64,000 bases of DNA from CAJXMH01 sp040220135 (GCA_040220135.1 JAVJTT010000021.1:62001-126000), one strand, 5' to 3'; counted from the stretch's first letter, positions 9,412 through 17,387 are shown. Notes: generated by a model from the letters alone, not told the origin. Program-made: numbers and translations.

Positions 9412-9845
9412 TTATGCGTTTGATTTTCTACTATTCCTCTCGCTTTGATCCAAAATAAGAGGGAGGCAGGGTTTTCATCTTCCTTGATGTAAGAAAAGTT
9501 TTGCAGGTTCTGCTGAAGAATATTTTCTGTGCTGCTCAGTTTGGCAACTTCCTTTTCTTTTAAAAAAGCCATCGACCAATGAGGGAAAATTCTTGAATCT
9601 GTTTCAAAGCGGCCTAAGGTTGTTACTTCACTATGGCGCTCATCTGCTTTTATTTTCCGGTAAAGACTCTCTACATTTGTTTTTTCTCCTTCTAAAATTT
9701 GTAAAAAACGTTTTTGATAGTAGATCAGACAACCGGTAACATCAATCTTTTTGTTTTCTCTTTCCGAAATATTATTTATTTCCTTCACATCATTAGAGCG
9801 AAGGGGTTCTTTGGTTTTAGAAAGATAGATTAATTGATGAACCAT
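9408..9845 (-). CDS. BLUF-domain blue-light photoreceptor
   Basis: A 145-residue single-domain protein. Residues 1-95 match the BLUF fold, which binds FAD and senses blue light. The motifs are HQLIYLSK with the photoactive tyrosine at residue 7, DVTGCLIYY, FLQILEGE with the key glutamine, and FPHWSMAF with the semi-conserved tryptophan. A C-terminal extension of about 45 residues could be the helical cap. There is no output domain, so signalling must be through a partner protein, as in other short BLUF proteins. It is the first gene of the long minus-strand region and converges on a lipoprotein gene. Confidence 0.88.
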   Translation of the reverse strand: MVHQLIYLSKTKEPLRSNDVKEINNISERENKKIDVTGCLIYYQKRFLQILEGEKTNVESLYRKIKADERHSEVTTLGRFETDSRIFPHWSMAFLKEKEVAKLSSTENILQQNLQNFSYIKEDENPASLLFWIKARGIVENQTHK

Positions 9846-10175
9846 AGAGTAGAATGCTAAACTTTTAAGACGGAGCTTTTACTTCTCGCTTTTGGTAAAA
9901 TTAATGGCTTTTCTTGAAAATTAATAAGGAGTAGACAATTTTTGTCCGTCAGAACGCTCTAGAAGGCTGCCTAATTGTTGCTAGGGCAGTCTGGAACTTA
10001 AGATGTAAAAAGGGCACGAAACCTTCTTTGACTATTCAAGTCATTCCTTGTGTCCGCTTTACAAGCGGTTAAAGGCTAGTTGGGCTGCAAGCTTCTAGAA
10101 ATAAAAGCGAGCCTTTGAGAATGTTAAAAGCTTGTTTAACTAAAGCAGCTGCAACTGAAATAGTTTTTCTTTTTA
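9846..10175. other. Intergenic stretch without a recognisable gene
   Basis: About 330 bases between the BLUF and sulfotransferase genes. It holds short weak inverted repeats (CTGCC with GGCAG near 9971-9993) but no open frame with coding character and no match to the inverted-repeat families further right. It may be the left edge of the cassette-like region. Confidence 0.4.
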
Positions 10176-10751
10176 TTAAAAAGTGTAATTAAAGTAGTCT
10201 ATGTCTTTCTTGCATTTTTGAGCAAGTAGACGACGACTTTTATCCGTGTAATATTCTCTGTAGTCTTTGGGAATGGTAGTGTTTAAAGTCGGAATTTCAA
10301 TGGGGTGCAAATTGAGTTGATTTGCGATCGTATTAATCTCCTGATGGAGATTTTCATAACGATAGATCTTGTCGACCATGAGTTCTCCTCTTTTGTTGGT
10401 AAAATAGTCTAGTGCGTTATAATGAAATGACTGCTCTGCAAAGTCTGCAGCATGATCGACTTCAATAAATTCTTCAAGTCTACTTCTTTCTTCTGCCATA
10501 CTTTTTTGATCGTTCAAGTTGATTAAGGAATACCAAGATAAAATGCGTGCCCAAGGGTTTCTTGTAAAACCCAATTTGTAGTAATCACGGTGCTTTTCAA
10601 AGAACTCAGCCTCAACCGTCATGGCATTAGTGTGTTGAAAAAAAGGTTCAAAACTATCGTCTAATTTTTCTCTTAAAATGTTACCGAAACTCGTTCCCCC
10701 AGTTCGATGAACGTGAATAAAGATTAGTTTTTTCTTATGAGAGATCATCAT
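10176..10751 (-). CDS. Sulfotransferase family 2-like P-loop protein
   Basis: A 191-residue protein. The N-terminus KKLIFIHVHRTGGTSFGNIL is the 5-prime-phosphosulfate loop that binds PAPS in Golgi-type (Sulfotransfer_2) enzymes. LGFTRNPWARILSWYSLI (about residues 58-75) is the matching 3-prime-phosphate motif. The predicted reaction is transfer of a sulfuryl group from PAPS to a carbohydrate or other hydroxyl acceptor. It is shorter than most family members but has both cofactor motifs. Two ATGs (10751, 10748) are possible starts. It stands alone on the minus strand. Confidence 0.8.
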   Translation of the reverse strand: MMISHKKKLIFIHVHRTGGTSFGNILREKLDDSFEPFFQHTNAMTVEAEFFEKHRDYYKLGFTRNPWARILSWYSLINLNDQKSMAEERSRLEEFIEVDHAADFAEQSFHYNALDYFTNKRGELMVDKIYRYENLHQEINTIANQLNLHPIEIPTLNTTIPKDYREYYTDKSRRLLAQKCKKDIDYFNYTF

Positions 10752-10784
10752 GGTAATGTTTGCATGTTTTTGCTAACGGTTTGG

Positions 10785-10913
10785 CTAAAGCTTATGCGGT
10801 TTTCCAAAAGTTCCAAGAGTATGGAGATCGTCATCATCAAGCACGTCTGTGTCTGCCGAAGAAGAAATGGCTAAATTAGCTTTAGGTTTTTTGGGCAACA
10901 GTTTTTTTACCAA
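10785..10913 (-). pseudogene. Possible short coding remnant upstream of the sulfotransferase gene
   Basis: A minus-strand frame of 42 codons is open between a TGA and the TAG at 10785. It reads KKLLPKKPKANLAISSSADT and then an acidic DVLDDDDLHTLG. It has no ATG (a TTG at 10913 is possible). The lysine-rich then acidic composition looks like the C-terminal tail of a lost protein, but chance cannot be excluded. Confidence 0.2.
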
Positions 10914-11485
10914 TCATTTTTTTTGTCACTCGATTGAATTGTTGAATTCATTTCTTTAATTAACTCCGTGAACTTTTCATGAATCAAATTGCATGTCTGT
11001 TCTATAAATTTTTCCATTTTTCTCTTTCCCAACCCCATCTTTTCACTACTTTCAATAAAGTTTTCTAAAGATTGCTCAGTAGTCGTTCCTTCAGCATTTT
11101 GGCTGAGTTTAATATTAGATAAAGTGTATCTATATCTCCCATCCTTAAACTCAAGTACTATATTGAAATTCACTGTATAGTTGTACGGAAACTTCATACC
11201 CATTCCCGCACTCAAGGTCGATACAATCTCGAAAGAACCTTTTTGAATTAATTTTTCTTTTGGATTGTCTAAGTCAAAATTGTCATTCAAGTACTTGTCT
11301 ATCAACCACTTTTTTGACTTTTGATAAAGATAATTGGAGGATGAGTCAAACTCTACTACATCGATGAAAGCATAGCTGTTCGATGCAGAGTCAAACGGAA
11401 TTACAATTTCCTTTTCTTTTATAGAAAAGCCAAATGCTGTTGTTGCCATCAAAATTAAGATTGATGCGAATAATGTGTTTTTCAT
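10907..11485 (-). CDS. DUF4468-like secreted protein
   Basis: With the ATG at 11485 (MKNTLFASILILMATTAFGF) the protein has a clean signal peptide. The longer frame from 11512 adds nine residues before it and is less likely. The mature part (EIVIPFDSASNSYAFIDVVE; KGSFEIVSTLSAG; VNFNIVLEFKDGRYRYTLSNI) follows the pattern of DUF4468, a Bacteroidota-specific periplasmic domain with a TBP-like fold. The C-terminal third is an amphipathic helix. Function unknown. It lies in the cassette-like region on the minus strand. Confidence 0.65.
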   Translation of the reverse strand: MKNTLFASILILMATTAFGFSIKEKEIVIPFDSASNSYAFIDVVEFDSSSNYLYQKSKKWLIDKYLNDNFDLDNPKEKLIQKGSFEIVSTLSAGMGMKFPYNYTVNFNIVLEFKDGRYRYTLSNIKLSQNAEGTTTEQSLENFIESSEKMGLGKRKMEKFIEQTCNLIHEKFTELIKEMNSTIQSSDKKNDW

Positions 11486-11772
11486 GGGATGTGTTTTTCT
11501 AATTGTTGCCAACGTTTACTATATGGTGTCGTTGTGGTTTTGATAAAGTTACTATTTCCCGCCAAAGGGAAGTAAATTGGTCTTGCACGCTTAGGAGTAG
11601 CTCTCGCAAAGCTTTTGCTTTGAATATACATAACAGAAACTTTTCTTGAAGTTAATCAATTCGTTAGAGTTAACTACCTCAACCCATTTTGCCTAACGCT
11701 AAAATAGGGTGCGTGGTGAGTTAAGAAAAGATCCAATTTGCCTGTCTGTAGTAGGAAGGCCTTCGTTCTTTT
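11486..11772. repeat. Inter-cassette spacer with degenerate inverted-repeat halves
   Basis: Just upstream of the DUF4468 start lies CCAACGTTTACTATATGGTG (about 11506-11525), and near 11690 GCCTAACGCTAAAATAGGGT. Both resemble one arm of the attC-like sites found further right. A weak hairpin TTAC..TTTCCC / GGGAA..GTAA lies near 11548-11575. No complete site can be reconstructed, so this looks like a decayed or rearranged spacer between the Fic and DUF4468 genes. Confidence 0.35.
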
Positions 11773-12855
11773 TTATTTTTCTAGTAGGTTCATTAATTTG
11801 TGGTTCAGGTATAATTTTTCTTTTCCTACTCTTACAGATTTTAGAAAGCCTTTTTCTTCTAATGCTATTAGATACTTCCCAACTGTCTTAGGTGTTCCTA
11901 AGTCGATGGCAATGAGGTTTTGCCTTTTTGTATATGGTAGCTTAAAAATGACTTCAACTAAATCTTTTGAATAAACCTTTGGAAGCTTTTCTTTTATTTC
12001 CTGTCCGGTAGTTTCCATGAGTTGAATGATAGATTCTAGTCTGTCTAGCCCATTTACTGCTGTTGATTCTACCATGTCTAGCATGTAGATTATGAATTTA
12101 GACCAGTCATTCTTTTCTGTTACAGCTCTTAAGCCGTTGTAATATTGGTCTTTATGTTCAATAATATATTCACTAAGGAATAAAGCAGGGATATCAAGTA
12201 ATGATTCAAGCTTTAATTGAAGTAAAAGTAGAATACGACCTGTTCTACCATTACCATCCGAAAAAGGGTGAATGGCTTCAAATTGATAATGAGAAATGGC
12301 CATTTTTATCAAGGGGTCTAAAGAGCCGTTTTCATTTATGAAAGTTTCGAGATTAGCCATTTTTTCTCTTATCACTTGTTCTCCTGAAGGAGGAGTGTAG
12401 ATTACTTCTCCTTGTGTATTGGACAGCGTAGTGCCAGGGGTAGTTCGAATTCCCGCAGTGTTTTGTTTAATACACTGCACAACTTCCACGCAAAGGTTAG
12501 TTGTTATGAAAGGGTTTTTCTCGAGTCGATTAACCCCCATCCAAATAGCTTCTTTATAGCTAATCACCTCTTTGGTGGCAGGATTATCGAATTTTTTATC
12601 TGCTACTACAGCTTGATACAAGTCGTCATTTGTAGTGATGATGTTCTCTATTTCAGAACTAGCTTTCGCTTCTTGTAGGTGAAGTGTGTCAAGAAATAAA
12701 CTTGGGTTTGGAAGATTTCTTAGTGCGCCATTGAGATGTGCCAAGGCTCTACTAGCTCTAATTGTTTTTGTTAGAATCTCTTTAGTTTCTAAGTCTGCTT
12801 TGGGAGGAAGCAGAGGAAGCTCATTGTACGGTTGAGATTTATTGAAGCCTTTCAT
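11773..12855 (-). CDS. Fic-family AMP-transferase, class II, with C-terminal winged helix
   Basis: A 360-residue protein. The Fic core carries HPFSDGNGRTGR (about residues 195-206), a full match to HPFx(D/E)GNGRxxR, so it should transfer AMP from ATP to a target hydroxyl. The N-terminal region contains SSEIEN, which fits the inhibitory (S/T)xxxE(G/N) helix of class II Fic proteins, so activity is probably self-inhibited. The last 70 residues (KLPYTKRQNLIAIDLGTPKT, then KYLIALEEKGFLKSV) look like a winged-helix DNA-binding domain, as in SoFic-type proteins. Three GTAA-N3/4-TTAC palindromes upstream are candidate autoregulatory sites. Confidence 0.9.
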   Translation of the reverse strand: MKGFNKSQPYNELPLLPPKADLETKEILTKTIRASRALAHLNGALRNLPNPSLFLDTLHLQEAKASSEIENIITTNDDLYQAVVADKKFDNPATKEVISYKEAIWMGVNRLEKNPFITTNLCVEVVQCIKQNTAGIRTTPGTTLSNTQGEVIYTPPSGEQVIREKMANLETFINENGSLDPLIKMAISHYQFEAIHPFSDGNGRTGRILLLLQLKLESLLDIPALFLSEYIIEHKDQYYNGLRAVTEKNDWSKFIIYMLDMVESTAVNGLDRLESIIQLMETTGQEIKEKLPKVYSKDLVEVIFKLPYTKRQNLIAIDLGTPKTVGKYLIALEEKGFLKSVRVGKEKLYLNHKLMNLLEK

Positions 12856-12858
12856 AAG

Positions 12859-12945
12859 GAGAGTAACTTTTACACTTGAATTCTTATCGAGGGTAAAAAT
12901 AGTAAATATTTACCCTTGTTTTATCTTAAAGAGTAATCTTTACTC
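12859..12945. promoter_or_regulatory. Cluster of palindromic operator-like sites upstream of fic
   Basis: Three sites of form GTAA-N3/4-TTAC precede the Fic start: GTAACTTTTAC (12863-12873), GTAAATATTTAC (12902-12913, a perfect palindrome) and GAGTAATCTTTACTC (12931-12945). An outer imperfect repeat CGAGGGTAAA (12888) / TTTACCCTTG (12909) surrounds the middle one. Spacing and repetition suggest cooperative binding by a dimeric regulator, plausibly the winged-helix tail of Fic itself. Confidence 0.55.
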
Positions 12946-12961
12946 TCGTTTTCAGCATCTT

Positions 12962-13228
12962 CGTTAAGATGTATTCGATTCTCTTAAATAGCCGCTTAGT
13001 AAAATGCTTGCTTTAACAAATTTTGCTACTGAGACTGATTTTGCTTGGAAATGCGTTACTGAAATCAGTTAGAGAATAAAAAGAAGCACCTTTAAAAGGG
13101 CTTAAAATGAATTGTTTCTCAACAAAAGTGAGGGTTTTGACACTGATGCTGAAGCTTGCGCCGTCGCTAAAGCTATGGCAACACATGGTCAGCGCAAGCA
13201 TGGATCTGCTACTTTTGTTAGGTCGCAT
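12962..13228. repeat. T-family long repeat, copy 1 (shortened)
   Basis: First of five copies of a repeat found only between minus-strand genes here. It starts with CGTTAAGATGTATTCG, passes through a conserved middle (TTAAATAGCCGCTTAGTAAA) and ends in the hairpin core: GCTTGCGC (13154-13161), 30 bases, GCGCAAGC (13192-13199), with flanking CTGATGC/GGATCTG-like arms. GTTAGGT (13217-13223) lies 7 bases from the next gene's stop codon and fits the attC core consensus GTTRRRY. Unlike copies 2, 3 and 4, it lacks the transposase-derived section. Confidence 0.75.
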
Positions 13229-13230
13229 TT

Positions 13231-13728
13231 TTATTTTTTTGCTTTCTTAATGAGCTTTAAAGCCCAGTCATAATGACTTGATGTCGCGGAGACAAGGTAT
13301 GCTCCTAGTGATGTAGTTCCAGTCCATTTGTATCTTTTCTTTTCAAATAGTTCTTCATTACTATGTTTCTCAATCAAACCCCTAACTTTTTCGTAGCTTG
13401 ATTTAAAATTCTTCTTGGCATCTTCAAGAGGGGTTTCCTTATATTTTTCCCAAATCCACCTGTTTAATTCAGGAGTTGTTTTCCAAGTATATCCTTTGGC
13501 AGGCATATCTGGTTTATCTCCTTTCATTCCTACCGCGTACCATTCAAACATCATTAAATGCCAGTGGTGTAGATGCATCAGTACATCTCGAATATTTCGA
13601 TTCATTGTTCCTTTCGGAAAATCTTTATTTTGTTCTTCTATTGGCAAACTTTCAATGAAATCAATAAGAAGTTCAAAGTACTTTTTGCTCAAATTCAGTA
13701 AATCAGCTTTGTTCTGTGGTCGTGCCAT
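13231..13728 (-). CDS. ClbS/DfsB family four-helix bundle protein
   Basis: A 165-residue protein. RDVLMHLHHWHLMMFEWY (about residues 47-64) and the C-terminal SHYDWALKLIKK match the ClbS/DfsB (DUF1706) family of the DinB superfamily. ClbS is a cyclopropane hydrolase that protects colibactin producers from their own genotoxin; other members lack known substrates. A detoxification role is inferred only from family. Its start overlaps the end of the upstream related gene by 26 bases, so the two are probably co-translated. Confidence 0.75.
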   Translation of the reverse strand: MARPQNKADLLNLSKKYFELLIDFIESLPIEEQNKDFPKGTMNRNIRDVLMHLHHWHLMMFEWYAVGMKGDKPDMPAKGYTWKTTPELNRWIWEKYKETPLEDAKKNFKSSYEKVRGLIEKHSNEELFEKKRYKWTGTTSLGAYLVSATSSHYDWALKLIKKAKK

Positions 13729-14176
13729 ATATTTTATAAATGTCTTTTAAATGTTTATGAATGTGGTTTGAGACTACTTCTAAATGCTCGCTCCTAGAAT
13801 AATCTCGTGAACCCCTCTTGTAAGGTATCAGCTTTATTCTGTCAATAAATATGAATTCTTCAATTGTGTCTTGAGCAACCTTTAGTCGTTTGATTAGGTT
13901 TTCTATTGATTCGTTTCTTGTTGTTTCAACACTGTGCTTGTTAACTTCAGATAGTTTCCCTTTTAACGGTTTTGGTTTATTGCCCTTACCTAAATCCGCA
14001 ATATTTCTTGCAAAACTCTCGTGCCAAAAAGTTATATGCCCAAGAATGTCCTTTGCATTCCAGAATTCATAAACCATATTGTAATAGTCAAAGCCTTTCC
14101 CGAAAAAATCAATAAGCTGCTCGAGTTCATTTCTTAGAATTTCAACATTTGTTTTTATTTTCTCTTTGTCTGTCAT
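13703..14176 (-). CDS. ClbS/DinB-like protein, divergent partner
   Basis: A 157-residue protein with AKDILGHITFWHESFARNI (about residues 41-59) and HIHKHLKDIYKIYG near the C-terminus, again the ClbS/DinB-superfamily histidine pattern but divergent from its neighbour. It comes first on the minus strand and overlaps the downstream ClbS-like gene by 26 bases. Two related four-helix proteins encoded together suggest a duplicated pair or a heterodimer. The substrate is unknown. Confidence 0.6.
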   Translation of the reverse strand: MTDKEKIKTNVEILRNELEQLIDFFGKGFDYYNMVYEFWNAKDILGHITFWHESFARNIADLGKGNKPKPLKGKLSEVNKHSVETTRNESIENLIKRLKVAQDTIEEFIFIDRIKLIPYKRGSRDYSRSEHLEVVSNHIHKHLKDIYKIYGTTTEQS

Positions 14177-14277
14177 TTCAACTTAATGATAACTAGGGGT
14201 TTGTGTAAAAAAGGTAGGGCATTATTTGTAGTCTTCCTTCTATACAGTGGGTTTTTGGTTTAAATTTAAATGCCATT

Positions 14278-15360
14278 TTAAACACCTATATGCCCTATGT
14301 TTTTTACACCTTTTTGTATGTCGTTTTTTATTTTTTCTAACATTTCAAAGTATTTACAGTGGTTGAAATATTCAGTTGATTTTCTCGCATTCTTTGAGTA
14401 CTCCCAATACTCTTCATCGTTCATGTCTCTAAATTGGGTTAGTCTTTCTGAAAACCCTGATATTGAATTACTGATAAAGCCATTAAAGCCATCAACGACA
14501 ACATTATTGTTTTCAGGCAGGTCATTGCAAATTACTGGAATCCCATTGTTCATATATTGTTTCGCCTTAATTCCTGATTTGGCTAGTTGAATCGGATGGT
14601 CAAGAAGGGTTGCTATTCCAACGTCAAATTGAGCAATCATTTTTTGAATAGAATCTTCATCTTTCCAATCAATGTGCTTTATGATATCCACTTTAATATT
14701 TTTTTGTTCCTTAAGGAATTCAATCAATTCAACCTGATCAGATTTTTTGAGAACCCCAATCATAATTAGTCTAAAGTTAAACTTTAGCTCTTTAAGAGCT
14801 GGGAAAAGGTATTTAAACAAGCTGTCTTTGTGGCCCCATCCATAACCACCAATCCAACCGATAGTAAAAATTGAATTTCTTTCACTTTTGATTATCCCAA
14901 AATCTGGAGTCGGTGAAGTTGTGTGAATTACATTTTTATTGAACTTTTTAAGGTATTTAGCAATGGCAGGACTACCTGCTGAAATATAGCGACAATGTTG
15001 AGCAAAAAAGTGAATACATTTGGGATCATGCTCAAGATAATCGGCATCATCAAGGTCATAAACGGTAAGTTCTTTCCTCAATAGAACTAATAGCTTTAAA
15101 AGGTTAGAATATATAAAGTTAGAGCGTACCCGTTGGATAACAATTAAGGAATTCTTTTTCGGAAGAATCAATGCCGAGAGATAGCTCTTTATAAAATTCA
15201 ACAACCTATAAAGAGAGTAACCCGGTATTACAAGATTGCTCGAAATTCCCAATTTTCCCTTTGCAAAATCTAACGGATACTGGGCTCTGTATCGTACACT
15301 TGGTGAGTCAAGGTTGAAGTAAGCAAACCAATAAATATGTTCTATCTGATTGTCGGTCAT
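14278..15360 (-). CDS. Glycosyltransferase, GT4-like
   Basis: A 360-residue protein with the two-domain layout of GT-B glycosyltransferases. The N-terminal half contains VYDLDDADYL, often seen in GT4-type enzymes. The C-terminal half has FTIGWIGGYGWGHKDSLF, the start of the donor-binding domain, and FDVGIATLLDHPIQLAKSGIK with KAKQYMNNGIPVICND, which resembles the EX7E-type nucleotide-sugar region. There is no signal peptide. Sugar and acceptor are unknown. It stands alone, with an attC-like inverted repeat directly before its start. Confidence 0.75.
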   Translation of the reverse strand: MTDNQIEHIYWFAYFNLDSPSVRYRAQYPLDFAKGKLGISSNLVIPGYSLYRLLNFIKSYLSALILPKKNSLIVIQRVRSNFIYSNLLKLLVLLRKELTVYDLDDADYLEHDPKCIHFFAQHCRYISAGSPAIAKYLKKFNKNVIHTTSPTPDFGIIKSERNSIFTIGWIGGYGWGHKDSLFKYLFPALKELKFNFRLIMIGVLKKSDQVELIEFLKEQKNIKVDIIKHIDWKDEDSIQKMIAQFDVGIATLLDHPIQLAKSGIKAKQYMNNGIPVICNDLPENNNVVVDGFNGFISNSISGFSERLTQFRDMNDEEYWEYSKNARKSTEYFNHCKYFEMLEKIKNDIQKGVKNIGHIGV

Positions 15361-15375
15361 GCTGTTATTTTAAAG

Positions 15376-15440
15376 ACATACATTGGCTAAAAAGTGTTGC
15401 TACCCCAATAGTGTTGCAATGATTTCTTGCCATTGTTACC
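15376..15440. repeat. attC-like imperfect inverted repeat (weak)
   Basis: Starting 16 bases upstream of the glycosyltransferase start: ATTGGCTAAAAAGTGTTGC (about 15382-15400) can pair, with G-T pairs and mismatches, with GCAATGATTTCTTGCCAT (about 15417-15434), followed by TGTTACC. Position and GGC/GCC edges resemble the clearer sites at 24341, 27134 and 29433, but pairing is poorer. Confidence 0.4.
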
Positions 15441-15609
15441 ACCTTTATTTATTTACAATTTTCCCTCCTTTGAAGAACTTTATCCATTTCATCTTTTAGT
15501 CTATAAAATCCTTGTCTTTGGAGTTGAAGGTCTTTTGAAAGTCTGTAACAGCTATTTTCAATGAAGCTTTAAATTCAAGTTTGTCTTTATTAAATGCTAT
15601 CCTATTGGG

Positions 15610-16041
15610 CTAATCAAAATGAACTCGTTGGGTGTACATAACTTTATAAAAGGTATCATCGTTGGAGGCGGGTATCAAGGCCGGAAGACGATTAATAACT
15701 CGAATAGCCTCATTGTTATATAATTCTGCATCTTTACCGGAGAAACCTGCCAATACTTCTGTTTCGTTTTTTATTACCAACCCATCTTCTCCAATAATAT
15801 ATTTTACTTCTACGTATCCATAAAGCTTCGCAGCATTAGCTTTCTTGGGATAAACTGTGTTTTTCTTTATGAATTCTGTTACTTTCTCTTCCGTACATTT
15901 TTGTTTTTCAAGTTTTGACTTGATTTTGGCGCATCCCTTGTGAACAGGCATGTTTTCAATAAAAATAAGCTGCTCCGGTTCATCTTGTGCTTGAACTGTT
16001 GAAATAAAAAAGCAAAAAAAGAGTAGAGTAAAAATTCGCAT
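15610..16041 (-). CDS. TonB C-terminal-domain-like secreted protein
   Basis: The ATG at 16041 gives MRIFTLLFFCFFISTVQAQ, a good signal peptide; the frame extends to 16092 but that start would put 17 residues before it. The mature part has a Bacteroidota-type TonB_C pattern: FIKKNTVYPKKANAAKLYGY, VEVKYIIGEDGLVIKNE and a C-terminal YTQRVHFD. It lacks a long membrane anchor and proline linker, so it is a soluble periplasmic TonB-like domain and not a classic energy transducer. Another TonB-like gene lies directly upstream on the same strand. The frame stays open for 37 codons after the TAG. Confidence 0.65.
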   Translation of the reverse strand: MRIFTLLFFCFFISTVQAQDEPEQLIFIENMPVHKGCAKIKSKLEKQKCTEEKVTEFIKKNTVYPKKANAAKLYGYVEVKYIIGEDGLVIKNETEVLAGFSGKDAELYNNEAIRVINRLPALIPASNDDTFYKVMYTQRVHFD

Positions 16042-16141
16042 GATGGGTAAGAAATAAACTGAAATTGACTTCATAATTCTCTCAACTTCCAATTGCTTTA
16101 GTCACATTGTAAGCTACGGACTAAATGGCTAAAATATTGGT

Positions 16142-16549
16142 TTATTTAAAAATTACAGCCCTGGTATATTGAACCGTGACTTTTTGTCCCTTTAACTTTC
16201 CCGGCTTCCATGTTGGCATTTCTGATACAAATTGCTTGGCAAGTTCATTGAGTTCATCATTTTCTCCCTTTAAAATTTTGATCTTTTCCGCTTTACCTGC
16301 TGTGTTGATGTTAAATCTAATGTAAACAGTTCCTTTAGAAGTGGGATTTGCCTCATGGGCTTTTTCTTTGAAGTAGTTGTATAGTTTACTATCAGTTTCC
16401 TCGGCTGTTTCGGCATCTATGAACAAAGGCATGGTGGGTACTTCAGTGAAGATATCATTTGCATATTTGGCCTTTTCAGTCTCACTATTTGATTGAGAAT
16501 GTATATTGTAAGATAAAAGAAGAGCACCTAAGAGAATAATAGTTCGCAT
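16142..16549 (-). CDS. TonB C-terminal-domain-like secreted protein
   Basis: A 135-residue protein with a signal peptide (MRTIILLGALLLSYNIHSQS). The C-terminal half carries a TonB_C pattern: KGTVYIRFNINTAGKAEKIK, AKQFVSEMPTWKPGKLKGQK and VTVQYTRAVIFK. As in its neighbour at 15610, no membrane anchor or proline-rich span is seen. Tandem TonB-like domains of this kind are common in Bacteroidota; function unknown. Confidence 0.65.
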   Translation of the reverse strand: MRTIILLGALLLSYNIHSQSNSETEKAKYANDIFTEVPTMPLFIDAETAEETDSKLYNYFKEKAHEANPTSKGTVYIRFNINTAGKAEKIKILKGENDELNELAKQFVSEMPTWKPGKLKGQKVTVQYTRAVIFK

Positions 16550-16595
16550 TGTGGCTTTGATTCAATAGTTAGAAGCTAAGTTACTTTTTATAAGG

Positions 16596-16617
16596 CAATC
16601 CCGAAGCTTCGGGATTG
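16596..16617. repeat. Perfect 22-bp palindrome (REP-like)
   Basis: CAATCCCGAA-GCTTCGGGATTG is a perfect palindrome lying between the TonB-like and antitoxin genes. About 55 bases further on, TACTTCGGCAGGCTCA recurs in related form (TGAGCTTATCGAAGTA) inside the long repeats near 17565. Both resemble short dispersed palindromic motifs seen in flavobacterial genomes. Confidence 0.6.
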
Positions 16618-16734
16618 GCGTACAAATAGAGTGGAAGTGTCGGTTTACTTAGTAGTAGCATACTTCGGCAGGCTCAATAGAGCTTTGCTATAGGTTGTGT
16701 TACCATTCGTTTTTTCTTTCAATTCTCAATCGAT

Positions 16735-17019
16735 TTAGGCAGCAGTCGAGTCAATTTTGAGTTGTCCACCGATGGCTTTTAATACCTTGTAAATAGTATC
16801 AAATTGAGGTTTAGAATCTTGATTTAATGCTTTGTACAAACTTGGTCGACTTAATCCTGTTTGTTCGGCAATTTTAGTCATACCGATTGCTTTTGCAATA
16901 TGTCCAATAGCAGCTACTAATTCTTGCGAGTCCCCATCCTCTAATACAGCATTTAAGTACTCTGCAATCATCTTGTTATCATCTAAATAGTCTGCGATGT
17001 CAAATTTCGAAGTTGTCAT
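16735..17019 (-). CDS. HigA-like antitoxin (HI1420-type addiction module antidote)
   Basis: A 94-residue protein. It opens FDIADYLDDNKMIAEYLNAVL and carries a helix-turn-helix (IGMTKIAEQTGLSRPSLYKAL), as in the putative addiction-module antidotes found next to RelE-like killers. It follows the toxin gene with a 4-base ATGA overlap, the toxin-first order usual for this family. It should bind the toxin and repress the operon; a clear palindrome lies upstream of the pair. Confidence 0.85.
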   Translation of the reverse strand: MTTSKFDIADYLDDNKMIAEYLNAVLEDGDSQELVAAIGHIAKAIGMTKIAEQTGLSRPSLYKALNQDSKPQFDTIYKVLKAIGGQLKIDSTAA

Positions 17020-17327
17020 AATTTCTCATTTTTATATTTAGTCCATAGGGATTTAGCTTTATCAATATCAGCACTTTGAGTTGATTTATCACCTCCAATT
17101 AAAAGCAGGATTACAGCTTCGCCTTTTTCTTTATAGTACACTCTGTAACCTTTGCCTTCTTTGATTCTTAATTCCATTATACCTTCACCAACAGACTTAC
17201 AATCTCCAAAATTGCCTTTCAACTCGATCCGTTGGATTCTAACTAATACTTTAGCTTTTGCTCTAAAGTCTTTTAGCTTCCGGAACCATTTATCAAATTC
17301 TGAAGTCTTTTCAATTAAGTACATCAA
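17016..17327 (-). CDS. RelE/HigB-like toxin
   Basis: A 103-residue protein of the RelE/ParE superfamily, closest to the phage-derived Gp49/HI1419 killer group: EFDKWFRKLKDFRAKAKVLV, then GIMELRIKEGKGYRVYYKEK and LLLIGGDKSTQSADIDKAKS. Members usually cleave mRNA at the ribosome. Start codons at 17327 or 17324 are possible. It forms an operon with the HTH antitoxin. Toxin-antitoxin pairs are typical cargo of large cassette arrays, where they stabilise the array. Confidence 0.85.
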   Translation of the reverse strand: MMYLIEKTSEFDKWFRKLKDFRAKAKVLVRIQRIELKGNFGDCKSVGEGIMELRIKEGKGYRVYYKEKGEAVILLLIGGDKSTQSADIDKAKSLWTKYKNEKL

Positions 17328-17334
17328 TTAAATG

Positions 17335-17352
17335 TGTATCCAAGTGGATACA
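17335..17352. promoter_or_regulatory. Operator palindrome of the HigBA-like operon
   Basis: TGTATCC-AAGT-GGATACA: perfect 7-base arms with a 4-base centre, ending 8 bases before the toxin start. This is the expected size and place for autoregulation by a dimeric HTH antitoxin. Confidence 0.75.
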
Positions 17353-17387
17353 AAGTTAATGAAATTATTTGGGCCGATTTAGAGAAT

